Source of the DNA: Ruminococcus sp.
GTDB lineage: Bacteria; Bacillota; Clostridia; Lachnospirales; Lachnospiraceae
Direction of reading: 5' to 3'
Assembly (NCBI GenBank): GCA_013911065.1
Contig: JACERV010000013.1
Location: 62,001 to 126,000, forward strand
DNA length: 64,000 bases
Shown: positions 1 to 7,992 of the stretch, piece by piece
Numbering within the stretch: the first letter of the stretch is position 1
Layout: each line of letters starts with the position of its first letter
The notes under the pieces: generated by a model
The model's database searches: none
What the model saw: the letters and a program-made list of their open reading frames with translations, nothing else
What the model was told of the DNA's origin: nothing
Program-made: the position numbers and the translations under genes

Positions 1-928
1 GGATCTTTACCTCAACCTCCTCCAGCACAGGATTTCCCTGTTCATCAAATACAGGGCGCTGTTCCTGATCCAATACCTTCCTTTGTTTTTTACACTTAAC
101 CGGGGCAGGCGCAATGATCGTGATGCCTTTTTCCCCTTTCTTCACCTGGCGTCCCATAGACTGCCAGTTTTTATATCCTGTCACTAAAGTTGCATCGGGG
201 CGCTGCATGGCAATCAGAATCGTATTGTTAAAAGAATAATTATGAAACTTTGCCATTGTCTTCAGATAATCTGCATATCTTTCGCTGGTAAAAAGGTCTT
301 CCACACCAGCTTTTAATGATTCCAGGATACTGTCCATATCTTTTCCAGGTCTTGGAAGTGCGCGGGTAGAAGAAGAAACCGGTTCAGAAACATATTCTGA
401 GGGCTGCTCTCTAACCTGGTCTGTCTCTGCTACCATTCGCGGTATCTGTAATTCTTCTAAATCTGACACAAAACGAGGGGAACTTCCAGATAAGGTACGG
501 CGTTCCTGAAAAGAAAAATACTCCTTTTCCGGTCCTGTGATGATATGGTCAAAAAGTTGAATGCCCAAGAGTTCTCCTGCCTGCCGCAGCCGATCCGTTA
601 TGTAAATATCCTCTTTGGAAGGCGTCAGATTCCCGGACGGATGATTATGGATCAGCAGGATTCCTGCCGCATTGGACAAGATGGCACTTTTAAACACTTC
701 TCTGGGGTGTGAGATGGACTGATTCAACGTCCCCACAGATACGATATTCATGTTGATGGGCTTTAAATCCGACTGCAAATTGACAATACAAAAAAGTTCC
801 CTGTCCATTTCGCTTAGAAATTCCTGCATCACATGGATGGCGGCTTCAGGACTATTCATGGGTTCTTTACTATATAAGGGCGGCTGTTCAACCATACGGA
901 TCGCAACCTGATTCAGTTTATCTGCCAT
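1..928 (-). CDS. RadC-like JAB domain / ArdC-like ssDNA-binding protein, partial (3' end off window)
   Basis: Reading the minus strand from an ATG at 928 gives an open frame to position 1 with no stop, so the C-terminus lies outside the window. The first about 160 residues are a RadC/JAB-type domain: the metal motif HNHPSG followed by a downstream Asp-containing helix is visible. After a low-complexity linker a second domain begins (LKAGVEDLF, then NTILIAMQ and KKGEKGI), which matches the N-terminal domain of ArdC-type antirestriction and TrcC-like ssDNA-binding proteins. A GGAGGG ribosome site precedes the ATG. Such fusions are common in Tn1549-type ICEs, where the protein probably guards incoming single-stranded DNA. 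The activity is inferred from family; the JAB metal ligands look intact. Confidence 0.8.
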   Translation of the reverse strand, partial: MADKLNQVAIRMVEQPPLYSKEPMNSPEAAIHVMQEFLSEMDRELFCIVNLQSDLKPINMNIVSVGTLNQSISHPREVFKSAILSNAAGILLIHNHPSGNLTPSKEDIYITDRLRQAGELLGIQLFDHIITGPEKEYFSFQERRTLSGSSPRFVSDLEELQIPRMVAETDQVREQPSEYVSEPVSSSTRALPRPGKDMDSILESLKAGVEDLFTSERYADYLKTMAKFHNYSFNNTILIAMQRPDATLVTGYKNWQSMGRQVKKGEKGITIIAPAPVKCKKQRKVLDQEQRPVFDEQGNPVLEEVEVKI

Positions 929-1085
929 AAGCTTTCCCTCCTAACGGTATAAACATCATAAACTCTGTATCTTTTAATTTCTCAAGTTCCTCTTTCAAAC
1001 GCGATAAAGTAAACGCTTCCTGTACATCCTGAAAGGCTTTCTGATTCTGCTGCATTCCGGGATCTTTTTTCTGTTCTATATTCAT
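918..1085 (-). CDS. Small coiled ICE protein (55 aa), unknown function
   Basis: A 55-residue ORF starts at an ATG preceded at 7 nt by AAGGAGGA, a much better start than the longer frame beginning at 1217, which runs through a terminator. The protein is Gln/Glu/Lys-rich with one predicted helix (LKEELEKLKDTEF) and ends in MFIPLGGKAYGR. Its last 11 nt overlap the start of the RadC/ArdC-like gene, suggesting translational coupling. I do not recognise a family; the good ribosome site and tight overlap are the support for it being real. Confidence 0.6.
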   Translation of the reverse strand: MNIEQKKDPGMQQNQKAFQDVQEAFTLSRLKEELEKLKDTEFMMFIPLGGKAYGR

Positions 1086-1098
1086 TCCTATCCTCCTT

Positions 1099-1140
1099 AA
1101 AAAAGCCCCGCCCGCCACCGATGAAAGTGACGGGAGAGGC
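1099..1140 (-). terminator. Rho-independent terminator/attenuator inside the transfer operon
   Basis: On the minus strand a 14-bp GC-rich stem (1127-1140 pairing with 1105-1118, one mismatch and two G-U pairs) with an 8-nt loop is followed by six T. It sits between the DUF5688-like gene and the 55-aa gene, and its T run abuts the ribosome site of the latter. Confidence 0.8.
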
Positions 1141-1158
1141 CATCTGGTTATACTTGAA

Positions 1159-2211
1159 TTAAAGTGATATATCTGCAGTTTTATGTTTCGGGTGAGAAAG
1201 ATGTTCTTTGTTTGCATCTTTCACGCCATCTATTGCCTGATCCAGCTTGCGCTGCTGGAAGCGGTCTGCCTTTTCAAAAACACGTTCTTTGGTATCGTAA
1301 TGATATACCTCATCCGTCAGTCTCTCTTCCGGCGAAACCTGTGTATGATTGACTTCATTAACCATTGCCTTCAGCTCTTTATGATCCAGAGAACCGTCAT
1401 CCGGGACAACAATCATCTCGTTGATTGAGGAAGGCAGGATGAAATAATCTCCCTTTAAGGACTCCCCAATCTGATCTAACATTCCAGGATAGAAGAGCGC
1501 GGAAGCCCCATCTACTGTTTGTTCATTTGAAACAACCGTCAAAGGGGTGGGGTTAGCTGAAATCATCTGATCCATTTCTTCTTCCATTGCTTTCAGTTCT
1601 TCAGCCCCCATACCGGATGCTTTCATATCATCCAGCATCATGCGCCGAAGCAGTTTGTCCATGTTTTCTACTGTCGCAGGAAGCACTTTAGGACTGCTTA
1701 CAAGAGCATCCTGATACAGTTGTTCTTTCGTAATGCCGTACTGCTCCATGATGTTGTTGGTGATCATAGTGGAAGCCAGTCCCTCTTCACCAAGATCTAC
1801 CGCCAGATGGAAAGTGATCGCAAGGTCTTCTTTTAATTCATAAGGAACATTCTGTAAAAGCTCCTGATTCTTTTCAGCCGAGGATACCCGCATAAACAAT
1901 TTTTCTTTTGCCAGGTCATACTGCAAGATACTTCCTATATTTAAGCCAGGCTGATATCTTTGGATGATGGCTGAAATCTTCTCCATGGCATCATAAATGC
2001 TCATTTCCGGATGAGCATTATAATAATCAAATAACTGCTCCATATTAACGGTTGGAGTCATAGTTCCCCCTTCCTGCAGCACCAGAAGCCCGGTATATCG
2101 ATTATTCAGTTTTTGCTGTTCCTGCACCAGCACTTCTGCGTTTTCATATTCTCTGGGAAGATAGTCCCTGATAGATTCCTTTATTCTGTTTACAAATTCT
2201 TCAAAATTCAT
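1159..2211 (-). CDS. DUF5688 family protein
   Basis: This 350-residue soluble protein resembles the DUF5688 proteins of clostridial conjugative elements (N-terminus MNFEEFVNRIKESI, central TFHLAVDLGEEG). No catalytic motif is evident and function is unknown. It is acidic, without signal peptide or membrane segment. It lies 13 nt downstream of the topoisomerase gene in the same direction and is followed by a strong terminator, so it probably ends that transcription segment. In related ICEs it belongs to the auxiliary block after topB. Family assignment is from sequence memory, not a search. Confidence 0.75.
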   Translation of the reverse strand: MNFEEFVNRIKESIRDYLPREYENAEVLVQEQQKLNNRYTGLLVLQEGGTMTPTVNMEQLFDYYNAHPEMSIYDAMEKISAIIQRYQPGLNIGSILQYDLAKEKLFMRVSSAEKNQELLQNVPYELKEDLAITFHLAVDLGEEGLASTMITNNIMEQYGITKEQLYQDALVSSPKVLPATVENMDKLLRRMMLDDMKASGMGAEELKAMEEEMDQMISANPTPLTVVSNEQTVDGASALFYPGMLDQIGESLKGDYFILPSSINEMIVVPDDGSLDHKELKAMVNEVNHTQVSPEERLTDEVYHYDTKERVFEKADRFQQRKLDQAIDGVKDANKEHLSHPKHKTADISL

Positions 2212-2224
2212 ACTCTATGTCCTC

Positions 2225-4327
2225 CTATTTCTTCTTTGACTTCTTGTTATTTTTTGGAAAAGAAAGAGAGAAGACAATCTTTCCGTCTTCTCCCTTCATA
2301 AGCAGATCTGCTTCAAAATACCTTCCCGTTTTGGGAGAATACAGATCTTTGACGTATGTACTTCCATTTTTCAGAAGTTCCGCCGCCATTTTATTATCAA
2401 TTACCTTTTTCATATTCTGCAGATACCGGGTTTCTTTCCAGAGCACAAAGTTGCATTCCCGGTTACTGCAATAATAATTTCGTTTTCCTTCATATACCAG
2501 ACTTCCGCAGAACGGACAGGTGCCAATACTTTCCCTCGTCTGGAACTTCCTGGATTCCTCTTCACTGATCTGATCGCATCCTTTCAGCATCATCCTGATC
2601 ATTTCACAGATCCCTGCAAGGAACTTTTCTGGTGAAATCTTTCCGTGTTCCATTTCCAATAACTGATTTTCCCATTCAGCAGTCATACTTGATGATTTCA
2701 AATAGTCCGGAAGAAGTTCGATCAGCATCTTGCCATCCTCGGTAGGAAGGATCTGTTTCCCTTTTCGGAACGCATACTGGGAATGGACCAGTTTTTCAAT
2801 GATCCCTGCTCTTGTGGCAGGCGTTCCCAGTCCTTTCTTTTCTGTGTTTTCATCAAACTCCTTATTTCCTGCTGTTTCCATTGCTTTCAGAAGAGTATCC
2901 TCCGTATAGTTTTTCGGGGGCGAAGTAAAATGCTCCGTTTTTTCTGCGGATACATGGTAAAACACATCTCCCTGCTGGACATCGGGTAACCGGTCCTTTT
3001 CCTCTTCTCTGGGATCTTCAATCGCGATGCCCTCTTTATTCTTAAAACAGACCTCATAGATCTTCCAGCCCGGCTGCAACACGCTTTTCCCCTTTGCGAT
3101 AAAGGATTCTCCCTGACATTCGGTCTCTACGACAGTTTCCTGATAAACATGATCCTTGTCCATCGCTTCCAGCGTATGTATGGAAATCAGAAACAGGATG
3201 TTCTGCTCATGCTCCCGCAGCTCTTTGATGTCCGCATTTTCCAGTTCCGCCGTTGGAATGATGGCATGGTGGTCGGTAACTTTTTTACTATTCAGGACAC
3301 GGGATACATTCGGCGTTTCCGGCTGATCGAAAGGACCGAGCGGCTGATACTTTTTGTGGATCAGGCTGACGATTTTTCTGGCTGTCGCCTCCATATCTTC
3401 TGTTAGATAGGAACTGTCCGTCCTTGGGTAGGTGATCAGTTTCTTCTCATATAAATTCTGTGCAGCCGTCAGTGTCTGCTGTGCAGTCATTCCGTAGATT
3501 CGGTTTGCTTCTCTCTGGAGTGTTGTCAGGTCATAAAGCTTCGGTGGTTTTACCGCCTTTTCCGTACTTTCCACAGATACCACAACTGCATCTTTTCCCT
3601 CGCAGACATTTCGAATTCTTTCTGCTTCTTTTATATTCTGAATCTTCTGTGATACAGCTTTCATCCCGTCACAATCCAGTTCCACATGAAAATATTTCTC
3701 CTTCTGGAAAGTGGAAATCTGCGCAGCCCTTTCCACTAACATGGCAAGTGTAGGCGTCTGAACCCGTCCAATGGTCAGCTTTTTATAATACTTTGAGGTA
3801 AATGCACGGGTGGCATTCATTCCAACCAGCCAATCTGCCTTTGCCCTGCAGACAGCCGCTTTTGCCAGATGAATATACTCCTTGCCACTTTTCAGCTGTT
3901 CCATTCCTTCCTTGATGGAAGAGTCCTCCATGGAACTGATCCATAATCGTTTTACCGGTTTTGTACTTCCGGAAAGATCATAGACCCACTTAAAGATCAA
4001 TTCTCCCTCCCTTCCGGCATCACAGGCATTGACCACATACTGAATATCCGGGCGATTAAGCAAACGTTTCAGGATATAAAACTGTTCCTTTTTATCATCA
4101 GAAACCGCCAGTTTCCATTCTGCCGGGAAAATAGGCAGGTCCTCATAATTCCAATATTTGTATTTTTCATCATATGCATCCGGCGGCAGTAATTTTACCA
4201 GATGTCCCAGACACCAGCTGACAATACATTCCTTTCCTTCCAGATAACCTTCCTGACTTTTGGTAGCACCGATCACCTGCGCAATCGTTCTTGAGACACT
4301 CGGTTTCTCTGCGATGACTAAATACAT
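2225..4327 (-). CDS. topB: DNA topoisomerase III (type IA), ICE-encoded
   Basis: This 700-residue protein begins with the Toprim strand YLVIAEKPSV and carries the acidic Toprim motif DAGREGELIF near residue 100. The catalytic tyrosine is in LITYPRTDSSYL around residue 300. The C-terminus has a Cys4 zinc ribbon (CPFCG...CSNREC, residues about 610-630). It would relax or decatenate DNA during conjugative replication and transfer. The length is typical of the ICE/plasmid TopB group, distinct from housekeeping TopA. The ribosome site AAGGAGGAATTGAT precedes the ATG. It is co-oriented with the DUF4366 and DUF4315 genes upstream, the order found in Tn1549/CTn elements. Confidence 0.95.
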   Translation of the reverse strand: MYLVIAEKPSVSRTIAQVIGATKSQEGYLEGKECIVSWCLGHLVKLLPPDAYDEKYKYWNYEDLPIFPAEWKLAVSDDKKEQFYILKRLLNRPDIQYVVNACDAGREGELIFKWVYDLSGSTKPVKRLWISSMEDSSIKEGMEQLKSGKEYIHLAKAAVCRAKADWLVGMNATRAFTSKYYKKLTIGRVQTPTLAMLVERAAQISTFQKEKYFHVELDCDGMKAVSQKIQNIKEAERIRNVCEGKDAVVVSVESTEKAVKPPKLYDLTTLQREANRIYGMTAQQTLTAAQNLYEKKLITYPRTDSSYLTEDMEATARKIVSLIHKKYQPLGPFDQPETPNVSRVLNSKKVTDHHAIIPTAELENADIKELREHEQNILFLISIHTLEAMDKDHVYQETVVETECQGESFIAKGKSVLQPGWKIYEVCFKNKEGIAIEDPREEEKDRLPDVQQGDVFYHVSAEKTEHFTSPPKNYTEDTLLKAMETAGNKEFDENTEKKGLGTPATRAGIIEKLVHSQYAFRKGKQILPTEDGKMLIELLPDYLKSSSMTAEWENQLLEMEHGKISPEKFLAGICEMIRMMLKGCDQISEEESRKFQTRESIGTCPFCGSLVYEGKRNYYCSNRECNFVLWKETRYLQNMKKVIDNKMAAELLKNGSTYVKDLYSPKTGRYFEADLLMKGEDGKIVFSLSFPKNNKKSKKK

Positions 4328-4391
4328 ATCAATTCCTCCTTTAAAACAACTGATCCGGAAGAGGATAAAAGCTCTCCCGGATCAAAACAAA

Positions 4392-5096
4392 TTATTCTTT
4401 CTTATTTTCTTCCTCATCACGTTCATCTACCGTTTCCAATCCATCATCCAGTTCCAGGCCTTCGGAATCGTCCTCTTCTTCCTGTTCTTTCTTCTTACGG
4501 ATTTTTAAATAATAATAGGCACCGGCCCCTGCTCCGGCCAGAAGCAGAACGGCTAATACTCCTGCCACATTTTGCGACGGTTTTGCTTCTTTCGTTTCTT
4601 CTTCAGGCTTTGTTTCCTCTGCAGTTTCACTTGTCTGCTTTTCTGTTTCTTCTAACACGACAGACGGCTGGGTCGCCTCATTTTCATTTGTCCCCTCACT
4701 ATCCAGAAATTCCTGCAGGTCGTTCTCGTCAATCTGCGACAACATGTACACATTCTCTGTATTGGCACTCCGGTCAATCACCAGATAGAACGTATTGTTA
4801 TTTTTTGTGGTGATCGTCAGAAATTCCTTTGTAGAATCTTCTGTGATGTCATCCTTAAGCTGTGCATTGCCAGGAGTAGAAAATGCAGTATCTGACGATT
4901 CTTCTATAACAGGTTTTTCCTCTGCATTCTGTTCCTGTCCGGTATCTGATGTCGATGATTCCGTAGCAGCTTCTGCCGCTGTTTCTGCAGTTCCCGGATC
5001 CACATATGCGAATGCCGTCACTGATGTACCGACCATCATTGCAGCTGCAAGAACTGCAGACGCAAGCTTTTTACTCAATTTTCTGTTCCTGATCAT
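4392..5096 (-). CDS. DUF4366 (CD1107-like) membrane-anchored ICE protein
   Basis: The 234-residue protein has a signal-like N-terminus (LASAVLAAAMMVGTSVTAFA), an acidic Glu/Thr-rich extracellular part, a central conserved segment (TITTKNNNTFYLVIDRS, residues about 92-108), one transmembrane helix (NVAGVLAVLLLAGAGAGAYY) and a Lys-rich then very acidic cytoplasmic tail. This matches DUF4366, known as the CD1107 family of mobile-element proteins, which accompany the cell-wall hydrolase of the transfer apparatus. It overlaps the end of the DUF4315 gene by 26 nt. The role is inferred to be an accessory mating-channel component. Confidence 0.85.
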   Translation of the reverse strand: MIRNRKLSKKLASAVLAAAMMVGTSVTAFAYVDPGTAETAAEAATESSTSDTGQEQNAEEKPVIEESSDTAFSTPGNAQLKDDITEDSTKEFLTITTKNNNTFYLVIDRSANTENVYMLSQIDENDLQEFLDSEGTNENEATQPSVVLEETEKQTSETAEETKPEEETKEAKPSQNVAGVLAVLLLAGAGAGAYYYLKIRKKKEQEEEDDSEGLELDDGLETVDERDEEENKKE

Positions 5097-5382
5097 TTGT
5101 TTCCTCCTCGCTTTCTGTATTTAATTCTTCTGAATTGATATCTTCGTGATTGCTGACTTGATCCTGATTTACCCGGAAAGTTACACTTCCATCCTGAATT
5201 CCATCAAGAAATGCCAACAGATCGGTTCGATCCATCTTTAAGGAACGGATGCTTCGAATCATTTCGTTTTCTTCTTCCTCTTTTAGGGCTGTTTTTATCC
5301 CTTTCAGATAGTTTTGAAGTTCTGCAATCTTTGCTTCCGTCTTTTTGATTTCATCCAGATATCGTTTGATGCGCTTATTCAT
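5071..5382 (-). CDS. DUF4315 family ICE protein
   Basis: This is a short coiled-coil protein of 103 residues (MNKRIKRYLDEIKKTEAKI then LAFLDGIQDG), typical of DUF4315. I take the ATG at 5382, which has AAGGGGGTG upstream, rather than the longer frame from 5412 that overlaps the previous gene's end. The C-terminal 30 residues are acidic and low in complexity. The order hydrolase, DUF4315, DUF4366, topB is the conserved order of Tn1549/CTn transfer operons. Biochemical function is unknown. Confidence 0.85.
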   Translation of the reverse strand: MNKRIKRYLDEIKKTEAKIAELQNYLKGIKTALKEEEENEMIRSIRSLKMDRTDLLAFLDGIQDGSVTFRVNQDQVSNHEDINSEELNTESEEETNDQEQKIE

Positions 5383-5395
5383 AGTTGTCACCCCC

Positions 5396-7729
5396 TTATG
5401 GCAGCCTTCCAAAGCACATGAAATGTTGCTGCCAGTAACTGCTGTTGATGTTTGCGTATTGAACTGGATCTCCGCAATGGATCATCATTCCGTTTCCCAC
5501 ATAGATTCCGATATGAGACGCTCCGGAAGTAGCATAAGTTCCCTGGAAAAAGATAAGATCTCCAGGCTTTGCTTCTGCAGGTGAGACATAAGTACACTGG
5601 CCTCGAAGCCCTTCCGCTGTCATCCGGCCATAATTCCATCCGTTTCCACAGTGGTTGATCACATAGGACACAAAACCGGAACAGTCAAAACCGGATGGAG
5701 AGTATCCGCCCCATACATATGGCACACCCAGGTATTTTTCTGCTTCCTGGATCATACGGGCAAATTCCTCATCTTCCAGTGCCTCCGGTGGGATTGTATA
5801 GTCCATGCCTCCCGATCCCCCGGAAATCGTATCTGTATCCCATAGATAATTCCGATTTCCATAAGTTGTGTTCAAAGCGTTATAAAGGATTAGCTGCTCC
5901 TCATCCAGAAGTTCTCTGACGACAGCATCCAGCCCTTTGTTCGTTAATGTGACATAAAGGATCCTTTTCGTAGTGGTATTTGTGACGGTCACCTCATTCT
6001 CCCCGTTATCATCTGCCAGATAACATTCCCAAGTCTTATGTCCGTGTGCCTGGGCAGATCCATGATCTGCGTAAAAGACATCAAAGTCAACACCGTAACG
6101 GGCAAATGCGCCGGTATCCTCTACGGTATATTCCACACCATTCATCACAACCTTGGTTCCAATCGGTACGATGGGATCCGAAGCATCCACTGCCAATGTA
6201 TGATTGGCTGTCGGATAAACTCCGCTGGCTGTCGGGCCTCCCGCCCACTGTCCGCAGCAAATGCTGCAGCTGCAATATCCACTGGTTACGACCTGTCCGA
6301 TAGATTCTCCCACACGTACCGTCCTGGTTTCTGTCACTGTTTCCGTTTTTCCTTCTGTATGAAGGGCATATTGGTTACGAAAAAGAGAGTCGATTTCTGA
6401 TTCCACGTCTTCATAGGTCCAATCTCCGTATTTTGCAGTGAGATAGGAGATGAGATGATACGGATTGTGTGTGATTTCTCCAAGATTGTATTGGTATTCA
6501 TCATATCCCGGATGCGTAGATTCCATCTGATTGATCTGATTGTTCAGGGCATTCTCCAGTGCTGCATAAGCATTTTCTGCCGCATAGATATCTTCATCCG
6601 AGCTGGGATAAGTGGTAATGCCGATCACAGATCCGCTCCCCTGTATCGAAGCACTGCAGCTTCCAAAGGATACGGCGATGAGTAAAAAAATCAAGCCAAA
6701 AATGCCCAGTCCTGCAAATACTGCACGATTTTTTCGGATGATATCCTTTAGGGCAATCTTGGCCTTAACTGTCGCATTCTCGATGCCTCCAGCTGCAACT
6801 GTTCCCTGGGCCGTTCCGGCTGCATGAGCGCCGGTCCTGGCTGATCGGTAAGCTTCCTTGTATCGTTTTCTTTGAAAGAAGCGGTTCAGGATTGATTGTC
6901 GTTCCTTCTTTTTCTGATCGGGATAAACATTAGGCTCTTTCTGATCCGGTGTAAATCGAAGACGTTCTTTCTGGATTTCCTCTTCCCGGTATACCTTTCT
7001 TCCCGAACTGTCTTTTGAAAGCCGATGTCTGTTATGTATCTGCCTGAATATAGAAGCAGCTCGTCCAGAGGAGTGCTCTAAAGCACCGGCTCCTTCTACC
7101 GCTGCATTATCATCCCATTCTTCCTGCACCTTATTTCTCATATAATCCGATGCTACAGTACCCGCAATGTCAGTTCTCTTTTTTCTGATTCCCAGCCCGG
7201 AACCACGGATCATTCCATTTCCTTCATCATCAAAAGAAAGTTTTCCGGCTTTTGCCTGTTCCTTCGTTAAATGAATTTTTTTCTGCTTCTTTTTCATGGA
7301 TGACTGCCAGTTCTGCAGATCATCCCCTTCTGGAATCATTTCATGGTCCCGCAACCGATCCTGATATCTTCGAGACTTAATCTTTGCTGATACTGTGCGT
7401 TCCGAATGAATTGGATTCTCATCCCTAAATTCTTGCTCTGAAACAGGATCCTGAATTTCCTCGTTTTCTTTCTGTCCCAGAGATTTCTGTCGTAGGGAAG
7501 AGTATCTTCGGATTCTCATTCTCTTATTTGCTGTTGCATTGACAGATTCTGCATCGTTTTCCAGACCATGAGACTCTTTTTCTTCTATCCCATCTTTTTC
7601 AAGAGGGCGGTCACGGCTTCTTCCGTCAATTTCCCGTACCGAGCCGTCCCGAAGATTTACTTCTGTAAGTCCTTCTTTTGTCATTTTGTTTACGACTTTA
7701 TCCCTGGCCTTATACTCTTTTCCGGCCAC
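5396..7729 (-). CDS. Conjugal cell-wall hydrolase, NlpC/P60 with 3D domain (CD1108-like)
   Basis: The protein of about 777 residues has a basic, low-complexity cytoplasmic N-terminal third, a transmembrane helix (AVFAGLGIFGLIFLLIAVSF, about residue 345), a 3D-type domain with TASGVYP and VDFDVFY, and a C-terminal NlpC/P60 peptidase. Catalytic Cys is in FDCSGF and His in ASHIGIYVGNG. It should cut peptidoglycan so that the mating channel can cross the wall. Start choice: the first GTG at 7738 overlaps the GGAGG itself, so the second GTG at 7729, 8 nt beyond it, is more likely. It lies directly upstream of DUF4315 in the transfer operon. Confidence 0.9.
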   Translation of the reverse strand: MAGKEYKARDKVVNKMTKEGLTEVNLRDGSVREIDGRSRDRPLEKDGIEEKESHGLENDAESVNATANKRMRIRRYSSLRQKSLGQKENEEIQDPVSEQEFRDENPIHSERTVSAKIKSRRYQDRLRDHEMIPEGDDLQNWQSSMKKKQKKIHLTKEQAKAGKLSFDDEGNGMIRGSGLGIRKKRTDIAGTVASDYMRNKVQEEWDDNAAVEGAGALEHSSGRAASIFRQIHNRHRLSKDSSGRKVYREEEIQKERLRFTPDQKEPNVYPDQKKKERQSILNRFFQRKRYKEAYRSARTGAHAAGTAQGTVAAGGIENATVKAKIALKDIIRKNRAVFAGLGIFGLIFLLIAVSFGSCSASIQGSGSVIGITTYPSSDEDIYAAENAYAALENALNNQINQMESTHPGYDEYQYNLGEITHNPYHLISYLTAKYGDWTYEDVESEIDSLFRNQYALHTEGKTETVTETRTVRVGESIGQVVTSGYCSCSICCGQWAGGPTASGVYPTANHTLAVDASDPIVPIGTKVVMNGVEYTVEDTGAFARYGVDFDVFYADHGSAQAHGHKTWECYLADDNGENEVTVTNTTTKRILYVTLTNKGLDAVVRELLDEEQLILYNALNTTYGNRNYLWDTDTISGGSGGMDYTIPPEALEDEEFARMIQEAEKYLGVPYVWGGYSPSGFDCSGFVSYVINHCGNGWNYGRMTAEGLRGQCTYVSPAEAKPGDLIFFQGTYATSGASHIGIYVGNGMMIHCGDPVQYANINSSYWQQHFMCFGRLP

Positions 7730-7759
7730 CCTGTTCACCTCCTTCCTTTCTGTAAGCGA

Positions 7760-7954
7760 TTATCTTTTGGAAAGATACCACTGTTCCCATTTCTCCAGGA
7801 TTCTCCCGGCATCTGCTCCGCACATTGCGCATTCGCGGATATCTTCCAGCATTTCGTAAAAGATCCGTTCCTGTTCCGGTAAGTTATCTTCCGCAAGCAT
7901 CAGACGAATCTGACGGTGCATTTCCTCTCTATCTGTCTTTTTTCTTCCTTTCAT
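7760..7954 (-). CDS. Small ICE protein (64 aa), hypothetical
   Basis: This is a 64-residue charged helical protein with a CAMCG motif and a C-terminus rich in Trp and Tyr (WEQWYLSK). An AGGAGA ribosome site lies 10 nt before the ATG. It sits between the VirB4-like ATPase and the hydrolase in the same orientation with short gaps, so it belongs to the transfer operon. No function can be assigned; the cysteine pair might bind metal, but two cysteines alone are weak support. Confidence 0.65.
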   Translation of the reverse strand: MKGRKKTDREEMHRQIRLMLAEDNLPEQERIFYEMLEDIRECAMCGADAGRILEKWEQWYLSKR

Positions 7955-7992
7955 CCATTCGGTCTCCTTTCAAATAAAAAGACCGTCCACTG

